This document shows positions 52,741-63,970 of a stretch of DNA of 64,000 bases, one piece after another; within the stretch, counting starts at the first letter, position 1, and every line of letters begins with the position of its first letter. The notes under the pieces are model-generated. The model made no database searches and was not told the DNA's origin. It worked only from the letters and a program-made list of their open reading frames with translations. Made by a program: the position numbers and the translations under genes. The stretch is from Rhopalosiphum padi (taxonomy: Eukaryota > Arthropoda > Insecta > Hemiptera > Aphididae): contig NC_083598.1 of assembly GCF_020882245.1 (NCBI RefSeq), positions 6,069,178 to 6,133,177 on the forward strand, written 5' to 3'.

Positions 52741-53348
52741 CAAATGAACTGGGGCTCTGTCGGTTTGGTAATACGCCCGGCCGGTACTCATGCGGCGCGA
52801 CTTGTACCGACACAAGTGCACCTTGTGGTAGCGGTTATTACAGTTGAGACCGGTCGATGCGGTACCTGTACTTTATTTCCCCGCTTAACCGCCACACAAG
52901 GTACACTTGTACCGGTGTCGGTGCTCCGTGAGTTATATGTCGGCTTACACTACCACTTGTGAGTGCTGGAGGTAGGCTGGCGTTCCAAGTTCCTCTTCAT
53001 GGCTGATTTGGGGATCCGACTAGAGTAAAAAATGGGGTTTCCAGCGTGTTGCATCGTCAAGGGCCGACCTGAAACTTCGTCGGCCATTACCTTCATAATA
53101 ATCCGGTCAAGGCCGCTACCGATCAGCTGGGTCATCTTATCTGTAAATATGCTACTGGCGAGCTATATCTTACATACATTGTCTATCACATTTGTTCATA
53201 CAGTCATTATAGCGGCGGATGCTAGGGTGAATTATCTGCACGTTCCACGCCACTGCGGCGGTGCCGCCATCGGCCGTTCGGAAGTAGAACGCGAAGACGC
53301 AGAACAAATGTGATAGACAATGTAAGATAGAGCTCGCCAGTAGTATAT
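52741..53348. repeat. GC-rich hairpin-forming block
   Basis: Two inverted pairs are visible. The first pairs 52806-52838 (ACCGACACAAGTGCACCTTG...) with 52886-52921, allowing small gaps. The second is nearly perfect: 53141-53197 (CTGTAAATATGCTACTGGCG... to ...CTATCACATTTGTTC) pairs with 53302-53354, around a loop of about 104 bases that itself contains GCGGCGG-type GC-rich sequence. Composition is far above the AT-rich background. A minus-strand open stretch at 52950-53135 is not recognisable as a protein. Confidence 0.6.
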
Positions 53349-54038
53349 TTACAGTAGGTTACGTCGGTTAGGTAAGAGTTCCGAGGCCCGCACTTGTATA
53401 CTCACCGGCTTGATGCTGCTGTGCCGATACGTGACGTACTCGTGAGGGCGGCGGGCCACGCCGACGAGCCGAAGATACAGACTGCGCGCTGGTGGCTGCG
53501 CACCGGTATGGTCTCGGGCAGCTGGACTGTGTGCGACTTGCTCGAGTCCACGTCGTACAGGATTGAATCGTACCTGGATATGTTTACTGCGTTTGTGGAC
53601 AGGTGGTCCCAGATTAAATGCGCTGTGCCAAAGCACAGCGACTTCCAGGTTACGTCGGTGATATCTCGGTCTGAGCCCCGCAAATGTACAATTACCGGCT
53701 TGATGCTGCTGTGGTGATACATGACGTACACGTGAGGGCGGTGGGCCACGCCGACGGGCCAAAGGTAAAGAACTGCGCGCTGGTGGCTGCGCACCGGTAT
53801 GGTCTCGGGCAGCTGGACTGTGTGCGACTTGCTCGAGTCCACGTCGCACAGGATGAAATTGTGCCTGGATATGATAACCGCGTTTGTGGACAGATGGTTC
53901 CAGATTAAATGCGCCGGGCCCAAGCGTAACCGGTTCCGTAGCACGTGGGTGGTGCCCGTGATCAGCGCCGGACAACAGAAACGTGATGAGCCACAACGGT
54001 GTGATCACCAGCATCAAGTTCATCATTGTTCCAATCAT
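53349..54038 (-). pseudogene. Frameshifted tandem-domain gene for a secreted or ER protein (PIG-X-like resemblance weak)
   Basis: A methionine at 54038 opens a plausible signal peptide (NLMLVITPLWLITFLLSGA). The duplicated 97-codon unit reads best one frame over: HLIWNHLSTNAVIISRHN, DVDSSKSHTVQLPETIPV, HRPHVYVMYHHSSIKP. In the second copy a single missing base moves the frame (YLRLVGVARRPHEYVTYRHS). Two frame changes are therefore needed, so it is probably a pseudogene, unless introns or sequence errors explain them. The order D-V-[DE]-x...LP...RYH-like strand (VYVMYHHSS) is faintly reminiscent of PIG-X, the ER luminal subunit of GPI mannosyltransferase I, but no transmembrane segment follows and the resemblance is too weak to name it. 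Codon usage is GC-rich, unlike the neighbours. Confidence 0.35.
53357..53938. repeat. Two tandem 291-bp GC-rich units
   Basis: Both units begin GGTTACGTCGG (53357 and 53648) and proceed in parallel through GGCTTGATGCTGCTGTG, GTGGCTGCGCACCGGTATGG and GACTTGCTCGAGTCCACGTC to CAGATTAAATGCGC. Long blocks, including the 60-odd bases around TCTCGGGCAGCTGGACTGTG, are identical, while the flanking parts of each unit differ more. A partial third start may follow at about 53939. The period is a multiple of three (97 codons), which suggests a coding ancestry. Confidence 0.85.
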
Positions 54039-54262
54039 AATTAGCACGATTAAAGCGGTCTAACTTGGCGTACACTATGTTAAATGATTTGTGATTAGGA
54101 TAGTCATCGTTTTATAATATTATAATATATTATTAGTAAGTTGCTATGGAATTAAAGAATTTTTAATAATATTAAAACCTGAAACCTAACATTGTGGTGA
54201 AATGCAAAAAAAGGAAAATACATTTTTTAATTTTTTTTGTAATTTAATTTAAATAAAAGTAA

Positions 54263-54379
54263 TTATGAAACCATCAGGTGTTTATATATGATACTAGTTT
54301 TGTTCGCAACATCATCCAATGTATCATAATAATCCCGTGCTAATTGTACATACGCCTTTTTTATCATCGGGCCTGAAAA
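54263..54379 (-). CDS. Candidate terminal exon of an unknown gene
   Basis: A good acceptor (TTATTTCTTTTTCAG) is followed by an open stretch encoding PMIKKAYVQLARDYYDTLDD and ending KHLMVS plus TAA. The composition looks coding, but no family was recognised. It does not join in a usable long frame to the candidate first exon at 54902-55023, so an intermediate exon would be needed or one of the two is false. Confidence 0.25.
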   Translation of the reverse strand, partial: FSGPMIKKAYVQLARDYYDTLDDVANKTSIIYKHLMVS

Positions 54380-54901
54380 AGAAATAATAGTTGATAGTAA
54401 ATACAAATTAACTAAGGACAGTAACTTCTCAATCTTTAAATCCACAATATCTCAAACTATATTTCAATAAAAACCACCAGAACAAATGTTCAATAATTTA
54501 TTACAAGTAATATCTGATATTCTCAAAGTCATCACTTAAGTTAATTACTTTTGATCTTTATTTTTGTATACATAGTACATAATTAATATTTTTGCATTAG
54601 ACAGAAATATGTCAATCCATTATTTTTAATATCTGAAAGACTCTCAATGTCATAATATGAATTATGGTAATTAAATAGGTATACGTTTTAATATTAATAA
54701 TAAATAGTAAATTATGTATTAATTAAAATATTGCTTAAGTAATAAGAGTTAATTTAGAAATTATCAGTTCATAATTGTACCAATCATAAGATTAATTTCA
54801 ATTTTACTTCTCATTAAATCATCTTACAACCTCTGAATATATAATAAATAAATAATACAAAAAGTAATGTGAAAACTGTATTCCCGTATATTTTGTGAAT
54901 T

Positions 54902-55023
54902 ACCTGATCAAAGTTTTGACTTGGGCCATATTGATATTGTCGTATACTGACACGGCTACGGTGGTAGGTGCTTGGTGAGTCCGCGGTGAGCCGGTCAGTA
55001 TAATAGAACAACGCGAATTTCAC
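54902..55023 (-). other. Candidate 5' exon (UTR plus short coding start) of an unknown gene
   Basis: This GC-richer stretch in AT-rich surroundings ends at a donor, GTAATT. Near its 3' end an ATG gives MAQVKTLIR before the donor. An alternative open frame runs through the whole stretch without an ATG. It could be the first exon of a gene that includes the 54263-54379 exon. Nothing identifies a product. Confidence 0.22.
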
Positions 55024-55872
55024 TATTTGTACGATGTATTTTTATTAATGATAAACAACGGTACACAATAGCTAGTTTTCAAATGTCACTATGTCAGGTG
55101 TTGACGACATAAAAGAGAATACACAATTATTATGGTTTACGCGGTCTTACGACCGTATTATTGTAAATATAATAATATTATTTAATGTATATAAGGTGAT
55201 TCTTTTATCATTAACCGAACTCGACCCTAACTTTTAATCATATTTCGAACCGAACAATTTAGTGTGATGACTGTGATGTCGAATAGGTTTTAACTTTTTA
55301 GTTTAGATTTTAAAATTATAGTATTATATAAATTAAAATATTATAGTTATTATGTCCATATTTTTTTTTATATTGTAAAAATTGTTAGGTACCAATTGTC
55401 TTAATCTTAAAAATAATAAAATGTAATTAAATGCAAATTTATAAAATATAATATTTTATCGATAAAGATATTTAATTAAAAATTAAAAATATCAAGCATA
55501 AATTTAACTTTCACAGTGTTTAATTAATAATAAATAATTATTAAACAATATTACTATGTAAAAATACAAGATATTCTAATATTTTATATTAGTAGAGATA
55601 ATCGTGTAGTAATTTTATAAAATATTATCACATTATTAGATCAACCTGTATGATGGACAGAATAAAGTACACCATTTTAGGGATTGGCGCCGATCAGTAT
55701 TTTAGCCAAAACATATGTGTCTTACAGATTGATCTAATAAAAATAATGCGATAATACATATTTCATAAAACGATAAAAATAATTTTAAATCGTTATAATG
55801 CCTACTTGAGATTTGTTACTCCACATTTTTTATTTTTTATTTTAATTCCGAATAATTAACGTTTGAAAATTC
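55024..55872. other. AT-rich intergenic sequence
   Basis: Apart from possible 5' flanking sequence of the preceding exon candidate, no feature is seen. A short inverted pair, AGATCAACCTGTA-type near 55640 and CTTACAGATTGATCT near 55722, may mark a small repeat. Confidence 0.35.
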
Positions 55873-56076
55873 TTAAATTTCTGTCAAAGATTTCTTTAAT
55901 ATTTCAGTATATTGATGTTTGTTAATTTTTGTGTAATTACATAATACATAACTCACTGCATTTTGTAAGGTTTTAACTTTATTGAAAACATTTTGACAAT
56001 TTTCTTGGATAGGTTTACATTGTATATTACCTATCCAGAAATACAAATAAATGAAATAAAAACAATTTTTATACAT
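55873..56076 (-). CDS. Possible small secreted peptide, 67 aa
   Basis: An intronless frame starts at ATG 56076 with MYKNCFYFIYLYFWIG, a short basic start and hydrophobic core that resembles a signal peptide ending near NIQC. The remainder is Lys/Gln/Asn-rich with two further cysteines (ENCQNVFNKVKTLQNAVSYV, then CNYTK) and predicted helical character, ending LKKSLTEI. Small secreted proteins of this size are common in insect salivary and venom secretions, but no family is recognised. In a genome this AT-rich, a 67-codon frame with a hydrophobic start can arise by chance. It could also be one exon of a larger gene. Confidence 0.3.
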   Translation of the reverse strand: MYKNCFYFIYLYFWIGNIQCKPIQENCQNVFNKVKTLQNAVSYVLCNYTKINKHQYTEILKKSLTEI

Positions 56077-56474
56077 AAACAATAAGTTGTATCTAATTTT
56101 GTTTACTTAAAATAAAAATATAAATGCAATAGTTTGTCCGCTTTCAGAGATGTATATAGGTATAGGTAGGTAGTACATGTTATTTAGCTATTAGTATAAT
56201 TATTTAGAATAAAATTTAAATTTTGCAAATAACGAATAAGTAAGGAAATATAGTACACTTAAATATAGAAATTATTTCAACGATTATAAATAACAGCTGA
56301 GCATTTGAAATAAGTATATGGTTTGTAATAGTATATTACATTATTCATTGCCTACATAAATTGTATAGAATTTTTTTTAATGGAAATTTAGTTAAAAAGT
56401 AAAATTTTTTAAAATAATATCAAAGATAAAAATGTTTACAATGTTTTTAGTTACCTACATAAATTAGCTATTAT

Positions 56475-56736
56475 CAGTGACGGATCTAGGTTTTTTTATG
56501 GTGAACGCTATTTTGTTAATAATAATAGTCCTAAAGTACTTATTATATATGCACAATTTGGGAAAAAAAAATTAATGATTTGCTACTTAAACATAATTAA
56601 GCAAAATAAAAATTATAAACAATTTAACATATTTTATTTTATTTTTAAATTGTCGAATTATTAGTAATTTTTAATAAAAATACGCGGAACGGGGGGTGCT
56701 TCAGCTCCCAAGCACCCCCCCCTAAATCCGTCACTG
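56475..56736. mobile_element. hAT-type MITE with near-perfect 8-bp target duplication
   Basis: Ends CAGTGACGGATCTAGG and CCTAAATCCGTCACTG form the terminal inverted repeat. The flanks are GCTATTAT and GCTGTTAT, one mismatch over eight bases. The right part has a subterminal G/C-rich hairpin (GGGGGGTGCTTCAGCTCCCA...). It is 262 bp and non-coding. CAGTG-starting ends with 8-bp duplications indicate the hAT superfamily. Confidence 0.83.
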
Positions 56737-58525
56737 GCTGTTATGTTTAATTTGCTTGATATTCAACCGTTATTATCTAATTTATATTATCGTAATGTCA
56801 TGATATTATTATAACCTACAACTTGTCATTAAATGATTTAAAACTAAAGAAGGTTTAAACTGTACATCTTAATAGGTGCTTGTAACCGGGAATAGTTAAG
56901 GAGTATTAAGAAAATCGAATAGATGTAATTGCAGTAGTTATGTCGAGTTATAGTTAACGTTTACGAGCGAATAACATTTAAAAAAAGTATTTTTGATTGT
57001 TTGAAATTGAAATAGGAGTACATATTATGTATGTAATAAAAGTCTTCGACAAAATCATCACATTTAAGTAGAAAACCTATATGTACTTTAACTGATTGTA
57101 ATTCTTAACTGCATCAAATAATAAGATCATACTGATACATGTTCATTTTTAAATTTAATTTTTGAATGCAATTTTTAAGTACGTAAATTTTTGCCTATGC
57201 GCATGTATATATGTTCAATCAACTTAATATATTTAAAATCTTTCATTCTGGTTGTTTTTGCTTGATTAAAGTTCATTAAACATTTAACGATTGTTATTTG
57301 GTACCAATTGTTAAAATTGTTCAAGTTTAAATAATTAACTCCCAAAAAAGATTATAGTGTATTTCCTGCATTATATCACCCATCTTATTCACCAGGTGTG
57401 AATGTTTATTTATTAAATAATATCTTATAATATATATATATATATTTGTAAAGCAATAATAACAATGAGGTTAAGAGTATACTAGTATAGCACATATGCA
57501 CATATGTATTTTGTAAATCCTGCGTACCATTTGTACTTCTATATTGTCAAATCATTACCTTATAATACATTTCAAAGAACTTTTTTTTGTCGCTTTAAAA
57601 TGAAATTTTATTTACTTATATGTATACCTATAAGGTATACATTATATAATAATATATTGTACAACCGAAAAACAAGCATACACTGATTGTAATGCAATGG
57701 TAAACATGTTGATGATGGATTCTAACGAAGTTTTAATGAGCCAAAGACTCGAGGTAAGTTCGTTGTATATAAAAATAAAATAGTTTTTTTTTTGAAGTAA
57801 AACGAGTGAAAATAACGTATAACGTACTAATTTGGAAAATGTTCAGACATCGTTGTCGTAACATACAATAAAAACAATTATATAAAAAAAGAATAATCAG
57901 TCTATTAGCATAGCACAACCACATATTATTATTGTTTTAATATGAATAATATGATAATGCTGTTTTGATTAAAAATATGCAATACAACCTAAGTACTTTT
58001 ATATGTATAAAATGTATATCGTATTTAATTAAAGATTGTATCGTAATGACTATGAGTAATGACATATTATATTGCATTTAGTTCAAAACTGCGAGGTTTT
58101 AGACCACTGGTTTTTAAATAAGTTTTTAATATCAATACATCGATATGACACCGAATTAATCGGTTTATCGATATTTATATATTGATAAACCACATCATAT
58201 ATATAGTATATACATAAACCGATATTTTAAACAAGAGATCAGAATTTTATCTTATGATTTCCAGAATCCAAATCGAAATTATATAACAATTTCATGAAAA
58301 CTATATTTATAAAATATTAATAATTCAAATTCAAATTCAAAAAAAATAAAATATTTGTTTTGGTTTTAAGCCATATATACCTATTGGTATATGTTTCTAT
58401 TGGATAAAACTTATCAAAGTGATAGAGTATAGGTACGTAAGTAGTAAAAAATATCTAGGACGATCAACTATTATGAGGTACCTATAATACCTATACTATG
58501 AGTTAATATTATATGATACAGTAAG
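56737..58525. other. AT-rich intergenic or intronic sequence
   Basis: One weak exon candidate lies on the + strand at about 57707-57753 (MLMMDSNEVLMSQRLE, ending at a consensus donor GTAAGTTCG), but it has no partner exon. Otherwise no supported feature. Confidence 0.35.
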
Positions 58526-61500
58526 TTAACCAAAGAGTAATAAGTATACGCTTTCAATAAGATTGAGTTTGATTTCTTTGTTCTGTTTTGATTTTTCGGA
58601 CTTAACCTGAAACAATTAATATTAATATACTTAGATTGTATATGATTTAAATTGTTATTAGGAATTTTAATGTACATAGATACTCTTATGATGTATCCGT
58701 ACTTTTGGGGTTTAATAGATTATAATTTTATATAGGTACTTATTATTTTTTTTAAACGTCAGTATCCCATTACTTCGAAATGTATTAAAATTTTTCAATA
58801 TTTTTTTGATGAGAATTTTTAGATATTCATATATTAATACCTAATATAGTGTCTACAAGTGTATTAATTTTTTTAATGAAACTGTACATTTTTAATTTAA
58901 TGATCGGGAAAAAAGTTTTTCGAACGTTTTGATGATATTATAATAGTAATTGAATTTCGAACGAGTTATTAATATTTTTAAATGAATGGACTTGTGTTGC
59001 ATAAGGTTATCCCGTAAAGTATTAGTTCGCGTGTATAATGACTTCAAAGTTCAAATTATGCGGAAAAATATATTTTTAAAAACGTTATTTTTTTTTTCGA
59101 GATAATTATACTGATTTATTGTAAAAATAATCGTCCTTTATATTATGTTAAGCACTATATATGTACTCACGCGTCTTCTCCGAATAAAATTTGCGCTCAT
59201 TTTAGATTCGGTGCTGCAAGTCCTCTTCGGACGGCTCCTGCCGGACGTACGCCACAACATGTTAAATCTGTCGCATTCGCAAAACCATAATTACAACTTC
59301 TTTTCAACACACAAAGTGGACAACAAACTAGATTATTTTTCATGCAGTTTAAACATAATAACTGTTTGCTTACAAGTTTTTGGTGATTGATTTTTCTGCA
59401 GAATTTTTGTCTTTGGACCCAGCCACGGTTCTGGTTTTAAAGTCCAAAAGAGTCTGACCTTCTCCGTAAACGATCTGTAAACAGTTTATAAAAACATACA
59501 ATAATTAAAGCTATACTATGGTTTATATTATAATAACATTTATAAACATCTAATTGAAAAAAAAAATTAGTAAATAATATCCGTATGATAAAGATGGTGA
59601 TTTACCAAACATGTTAATCTCTTTTTTCTACAATAATGGACTTTTTTAAACCTGATTATTGGATTTATGAATATATCTATGTGTTTATATGATTATGTGA
59701 AGTGTAAAAGATCATATTTTCAAATTATTGAGATTTTTGGTACTAAAGGAGTGTCTTGTGATGATACAAACCTTTTTTTTCAAATAAGAACCACCCTTTT
59801 TATACTATGTATTATTTTTGGATACTTTTTCTAAAAAAATAATTCAAATTCATATCAATGATTTTTGAGTTGTTTGTCTTTGTGTACTAAGGATAATGAT
59901 TCAATGACAATGAGTTTGGAAGATCCGCGGGTTACAGTGATTTAAATATTTTAGCAATTAATATTGATTTATCAACGTTTTAAATTTATAATTTATAAAA
60001 ATTGTTCAAGTATAATAAATACTAAATTTAATATGACATTTATTTTATATTTTTGTAAAACCATTTTTAAGGTCTATTATCCTCAATATAAACACCATTT
60101 AAATAACTGAGAAACCACTCAATTCTCATTTTAAAAACAGAAGTTTCTATCATTACAATACACTTCTAAAACAGTGTTAAAGTATTGCCTTTAAGTGTAT
60201 TCAAAAATTCCAAAAATCAAAATTTGTGTAAATTTATTATTGCATAAAATAACAGTTGTAAATGTAAGTATGTTTGGTGAATCACACTGTATATTACGAA
60301 ATACAAGTACCTTAAAAATGTATATTATACCTCTTTGTATTCGTATGACGGAGTATTGTCAGATGATTCAATTTCTTCGATTAGTGGTTCTAGTCGAGCT
60401 GGTCTCTTTTTAGGTGTAGAGGAGGATATAACTGAAGACAAAAATAGTGTTTCATTTTGCTGTTCTTCGTGGTAATTCACCTTGATAGGAAATGAGCATT
60501 TGTTTATATTCTTTGATTTACAAACAAAATCTGAATTTATTATTTATTAAATGGTATAGACATAATATTTATTTTGTACTTAAATATACTCATTTTTGCA
60601 GTGAGCAATTCTTAAAAAAAATAAAATAGTCAAGCGTTGTTTCAAGTATTAGTCGTAATGTTTAAATAAAATTAATTGAGAAGCATAGAAATAATATTTT
60701 TTGATAAATCTTCAAAGACGTTTTTACTTGCACTCGATAACGTCTTTTCGCCTCTTACCAACTAAGTGACCTACCAGTTATCGGTCGATTATCTGTAACG
60801 GTTAAGCCAAATTCTACCCCATTTTGCTTCTAGGATACGACCACCAATAGATTTTTTTGTCGAGTGAGTCCAAAGAAAGGTTACTATATCATTGGCTGTA
60901 TCAGATTATATGTTTATACATTTTGTAGCGAAAAATAAAATCGGATGGCGGGTCTGTTATGATAATGGAGATTTAGAATTGTAAACATACATGTTAACCC
61001 TTAAATACACATTAATAGTGAAGTGGTTATCGCCTTATTGGATATCAAGTTGTTAGTGTGTGAGATAAAAATTTTTTGATAAGCCAATGTCAGTATTGTA
61101 GCTGAATTGCCTATTCAAGACGCCGTGTTATCAAAATTTTTTAATTAAAAAAAAGTGATATAAAACTCATTTTATTATAATTACCTATTATTATTATTAT
61201 TATTATACTATTATGATATGATTTATAACATACCGTGAAAATTATGCTCATGGGTAAAAGTAATATTCGTGTCCTAAATGTGCATCGAGTGTCGAGTATA
61301 CCTATACGCAAGTTCTCACGGAATTAAGCGTTTCAATAACAATTAATCTGTTTGATTAAGCATAAAAGACTTATCCCAGTGATTCATGCACGCTTATAAC
61401 GTTTTGCTTACTTCAACGGATAACGGCGAAGTAGTACTACTATTCGGCGTTCCCCAAAATTCTTCGCTCGATGCATCGTAGTTGTAGTCTTCGTCGGTTG

Positions 61501-63810
61501 GTAGACAGCAGCTGGCTGTAACGGGACAAAAGTCTTCGGGCCACCTGTAGCAGAAAATAAAACAAAAAAAAAAAAATCATAGGGGCTTAATGAAGATATA
61601 ACGCATTACTATAAAACGGATTTATACTAAATTTTAAATAATGATAGATTTGTAGATATATTTCACATACATTAATAAGATCAAAAAAGATAGTATCTGG
61701 TAAATTATATTCTAACACGTCACCAAATTTAACTCGTATATAATATGCTTCAAATATTTTTTTGATTATTATTAAGTAATTTTACCCTATTTATAAAGAA
61801 TAAATTAAATTGTTAATGATTTGTTTCATGATTTTTAAGTAATTTCTTATATCACGAAGTATTCATAAAATTATAATAAACTTATAAACATATTAATGTC
61901 AACAATTTGCGTACGATATAGAACCAATATTGTGTGTTGTTAGCTTTAATATTAAAGAAATATTGATCTATAATCAAATTTAAAGTTAAAAATATTATCT
62001 GTGTTTGCATCGTTGGTTATCTTATCAACAATATTTTAATTTTCAATCAAGTAAATTGTGAGTACCTATATAAATTATTACAATTTTAAAGTGCCTATAA
62101 CTCGCTTGAAAATTAAAATATCGTAGAAAGGCAAATGTATGAACACTATAGACACATATAATAATTGTATCTTTATGTTTGATAATACTTTAATTTTCTT
62201 ATTAATAATATTTTAAAGCTAACAATACAAGATCTGTTTTGTTGGACTCAAATATTTCTCATGTCGTATGTTTGTAAGACAGTTCCAACACTATATGATT
62301 ACAAAAACATAAAAAGTTAATTAAATTGTTAATATTGTTAAAATTTACAGATTTGGTCGAATAAATTCTTTATGATTAATTATTATAGACGATTATGTAC
62401 AATAATAATATTACCGGTAATCAGTGGTCGAACAATATTCCACTCTGTCTAAACTATCCGTCGAATGATCACGATTCGTGCCAGTTCTATCCAAGCTACA
62501 CGTCGACGAAAACCGTGGTTGTACTCGAATTTGTTGTTGGTTTTGTTGATAATGTTGATGAGCGCTACGTTGTAGTGGTGGTGACGATGATAGTAAAGCA
62601 TACGGTTGATCTGGTTCGAGTCCATCGTCGTCTTCGTCGTCGTCATCGTCCTCGTTATTGTACATGTTACCGCTGTCATTTCCAATATTGTTGTTCACGT
62701 AATTGTTATTGTGATTAATTATGTGTCCGAAAGGTTCACAAGGGCTGAGGTCTATGGACACGGACACCGTGGATGGTTTCCACTTATTATCGGGATCCAT
62801 GTCGAGGAAAGCGTCGGCATGCTGGTTGCCGTTGATGTCACATTTTTTTTGACACTTTTCGCACATGTTTTCCGGTACGACCGTTCTCTGAGCAAAAATG
62901 TGGAACGAAACAACAAGCAATTTAATAAACGTTCATAGTCTTTAAATCATGTTAGGTTAGATCACATAATTTTGAACAGCAACCGCTTTCGCATAGAGAT
63001 TGAAAATTAAATACAAGTCATAGCCCGGGAAAAATAATTGAGCTTAGTTTTCCAGGCCAATCCGTTTATTAGAAAACGGTGAATAATAATCAATACTTAA
63101 TTTACCAGTAACAATTTCAGTTACAACCACTGCATTCAAGTTTTCAAGTATTCAACATTGCAACATTTATACTTTTGGTGCCAGACCGCCACAACTCAAA
63201 ATTTTGATGTTTTGAGTTATGGCTGCAGTTCGATACCTTTTATTAAACAAACTATTAACTCAATAAAATTATTTTATGTGTGCAACAAGAGTCATGAATT
63301 AGAAATATCCGAATGTATGAAAAAAAAAAAACTATATTTCTTAAATCTGCTTTTCGATTGTGTTGTCCAAACTACATATAAAAATGAATGCTCGTTGACC
63401 ATGTATCGAGAGATACGAGACTATTGATATTATTATTTTTATTATAAAATCATAATACTTACTTGACTATCGTCCGGACTGCTGACCACCGATATGGTTT
63501 CTGCTGTATTCGCGTATTCGATGATGGCCTCTACACCGTCTCTGGCCGCCGCCGCCGAGGACAACCGACGTTCGATCTCTGCCTGTTTGGCGTTCATCTG
63601 TTCTGCGGACCACAATTCCAAGTCATCGTCATCGTAGCCACTACCACCGCTGTTGCCACCTCCACTGGGGCCATAACTGCCACCGTCAACTACACCCCCA
63701 CCGAGTTCGCCCTTGATCCACTGCGATATGTGCAGCGCCTTGCCCTTGTTGCACGTACTGCTCTTGGTCATCCGCTGACACCTCTCATCCACCAACGACG
63801 CGGCAAACGA
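58526..63810 (-). CDS. Unrecognised acidic, low-complexity protein, C-terminal exons (5' end outside window)
   Basis: Exons on the minus strand with GT-AG borders and continuous frame: 63463-63810, 62415-62887, 61412-61544, 60331-60480 and 59370-59474 (ending KNL-stop), about 402 residues. The first starts SFAASLVDERCQRMTKSSTC, followed by KALHISQWIKGELGG, a Gly/Ser-rich linker and the helix ELWSAEQMNAKQAEIERRLS. The second has paired cysteines (MCEKCQKKC), Asn runs, a long Asp/Glu block and a Gln/Ser-rich part. Later exons are WPEDFCPVTASCCLPTDEDY, then SSSTPKKRPARLEPLIEEIE. No known domain was recognised. The composition suggests a disordered regulatory or scaffold tail. A donor GTAAGC overlaps the KNL stop; if it is used, a 97-base exon (59171-59267, LFNMLWRTSGRSRPKRTCST) and a final exon 58526-58606 (VKSEKSKQNKEIK..., TAA) fit in phase. 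Those last two exons are tentative. Confidence 0.62.
61189..61206. repeat. (ATT)n microsatellite
   Basis: Six tandem TTA/ATT units in an intron of the unrecognised acidic-protein gene. Confidence 0.8.
61905..62300. repeat. Diverged palindromic repeat in an intron of the unrecognised gene
   Basis: TTGTTAGCTTTAATATTAAA (about 61938-61957) is mirrored by AATATTTTAAAGCTAACAAT (about 62207-62226). Inside, CAATATTTTAATTTTCAATC mirrors GAAAATTAAAATATCG. The internal block and the GTCTTACAAA-like right end (complement of TTTGTAAGAC) tie it to the palindromes at 39880 and 50226. No target duplication was recognised. Confidence 0.5.
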
Positions 63811-63970
63811 CTAGAAATCCACAGACGGCACATGATGCAGTTGGATTTTTGGTTTTTGGTTTTTGCCATTTATCATAACGTTTATAACATGCGAGTTACG
63901 TGTACGAATAAGTCGTCGGTACCATTTAAAATTTTATCTGCATGTCGTATTCCATGGAGCGACAATATAG

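Noticed and set aside
62395..62938. Val-rich open frames on the + strand
   Set aside because: Antisense shadows of the Asp/Asn/Gln-rich exon on the minus strand.
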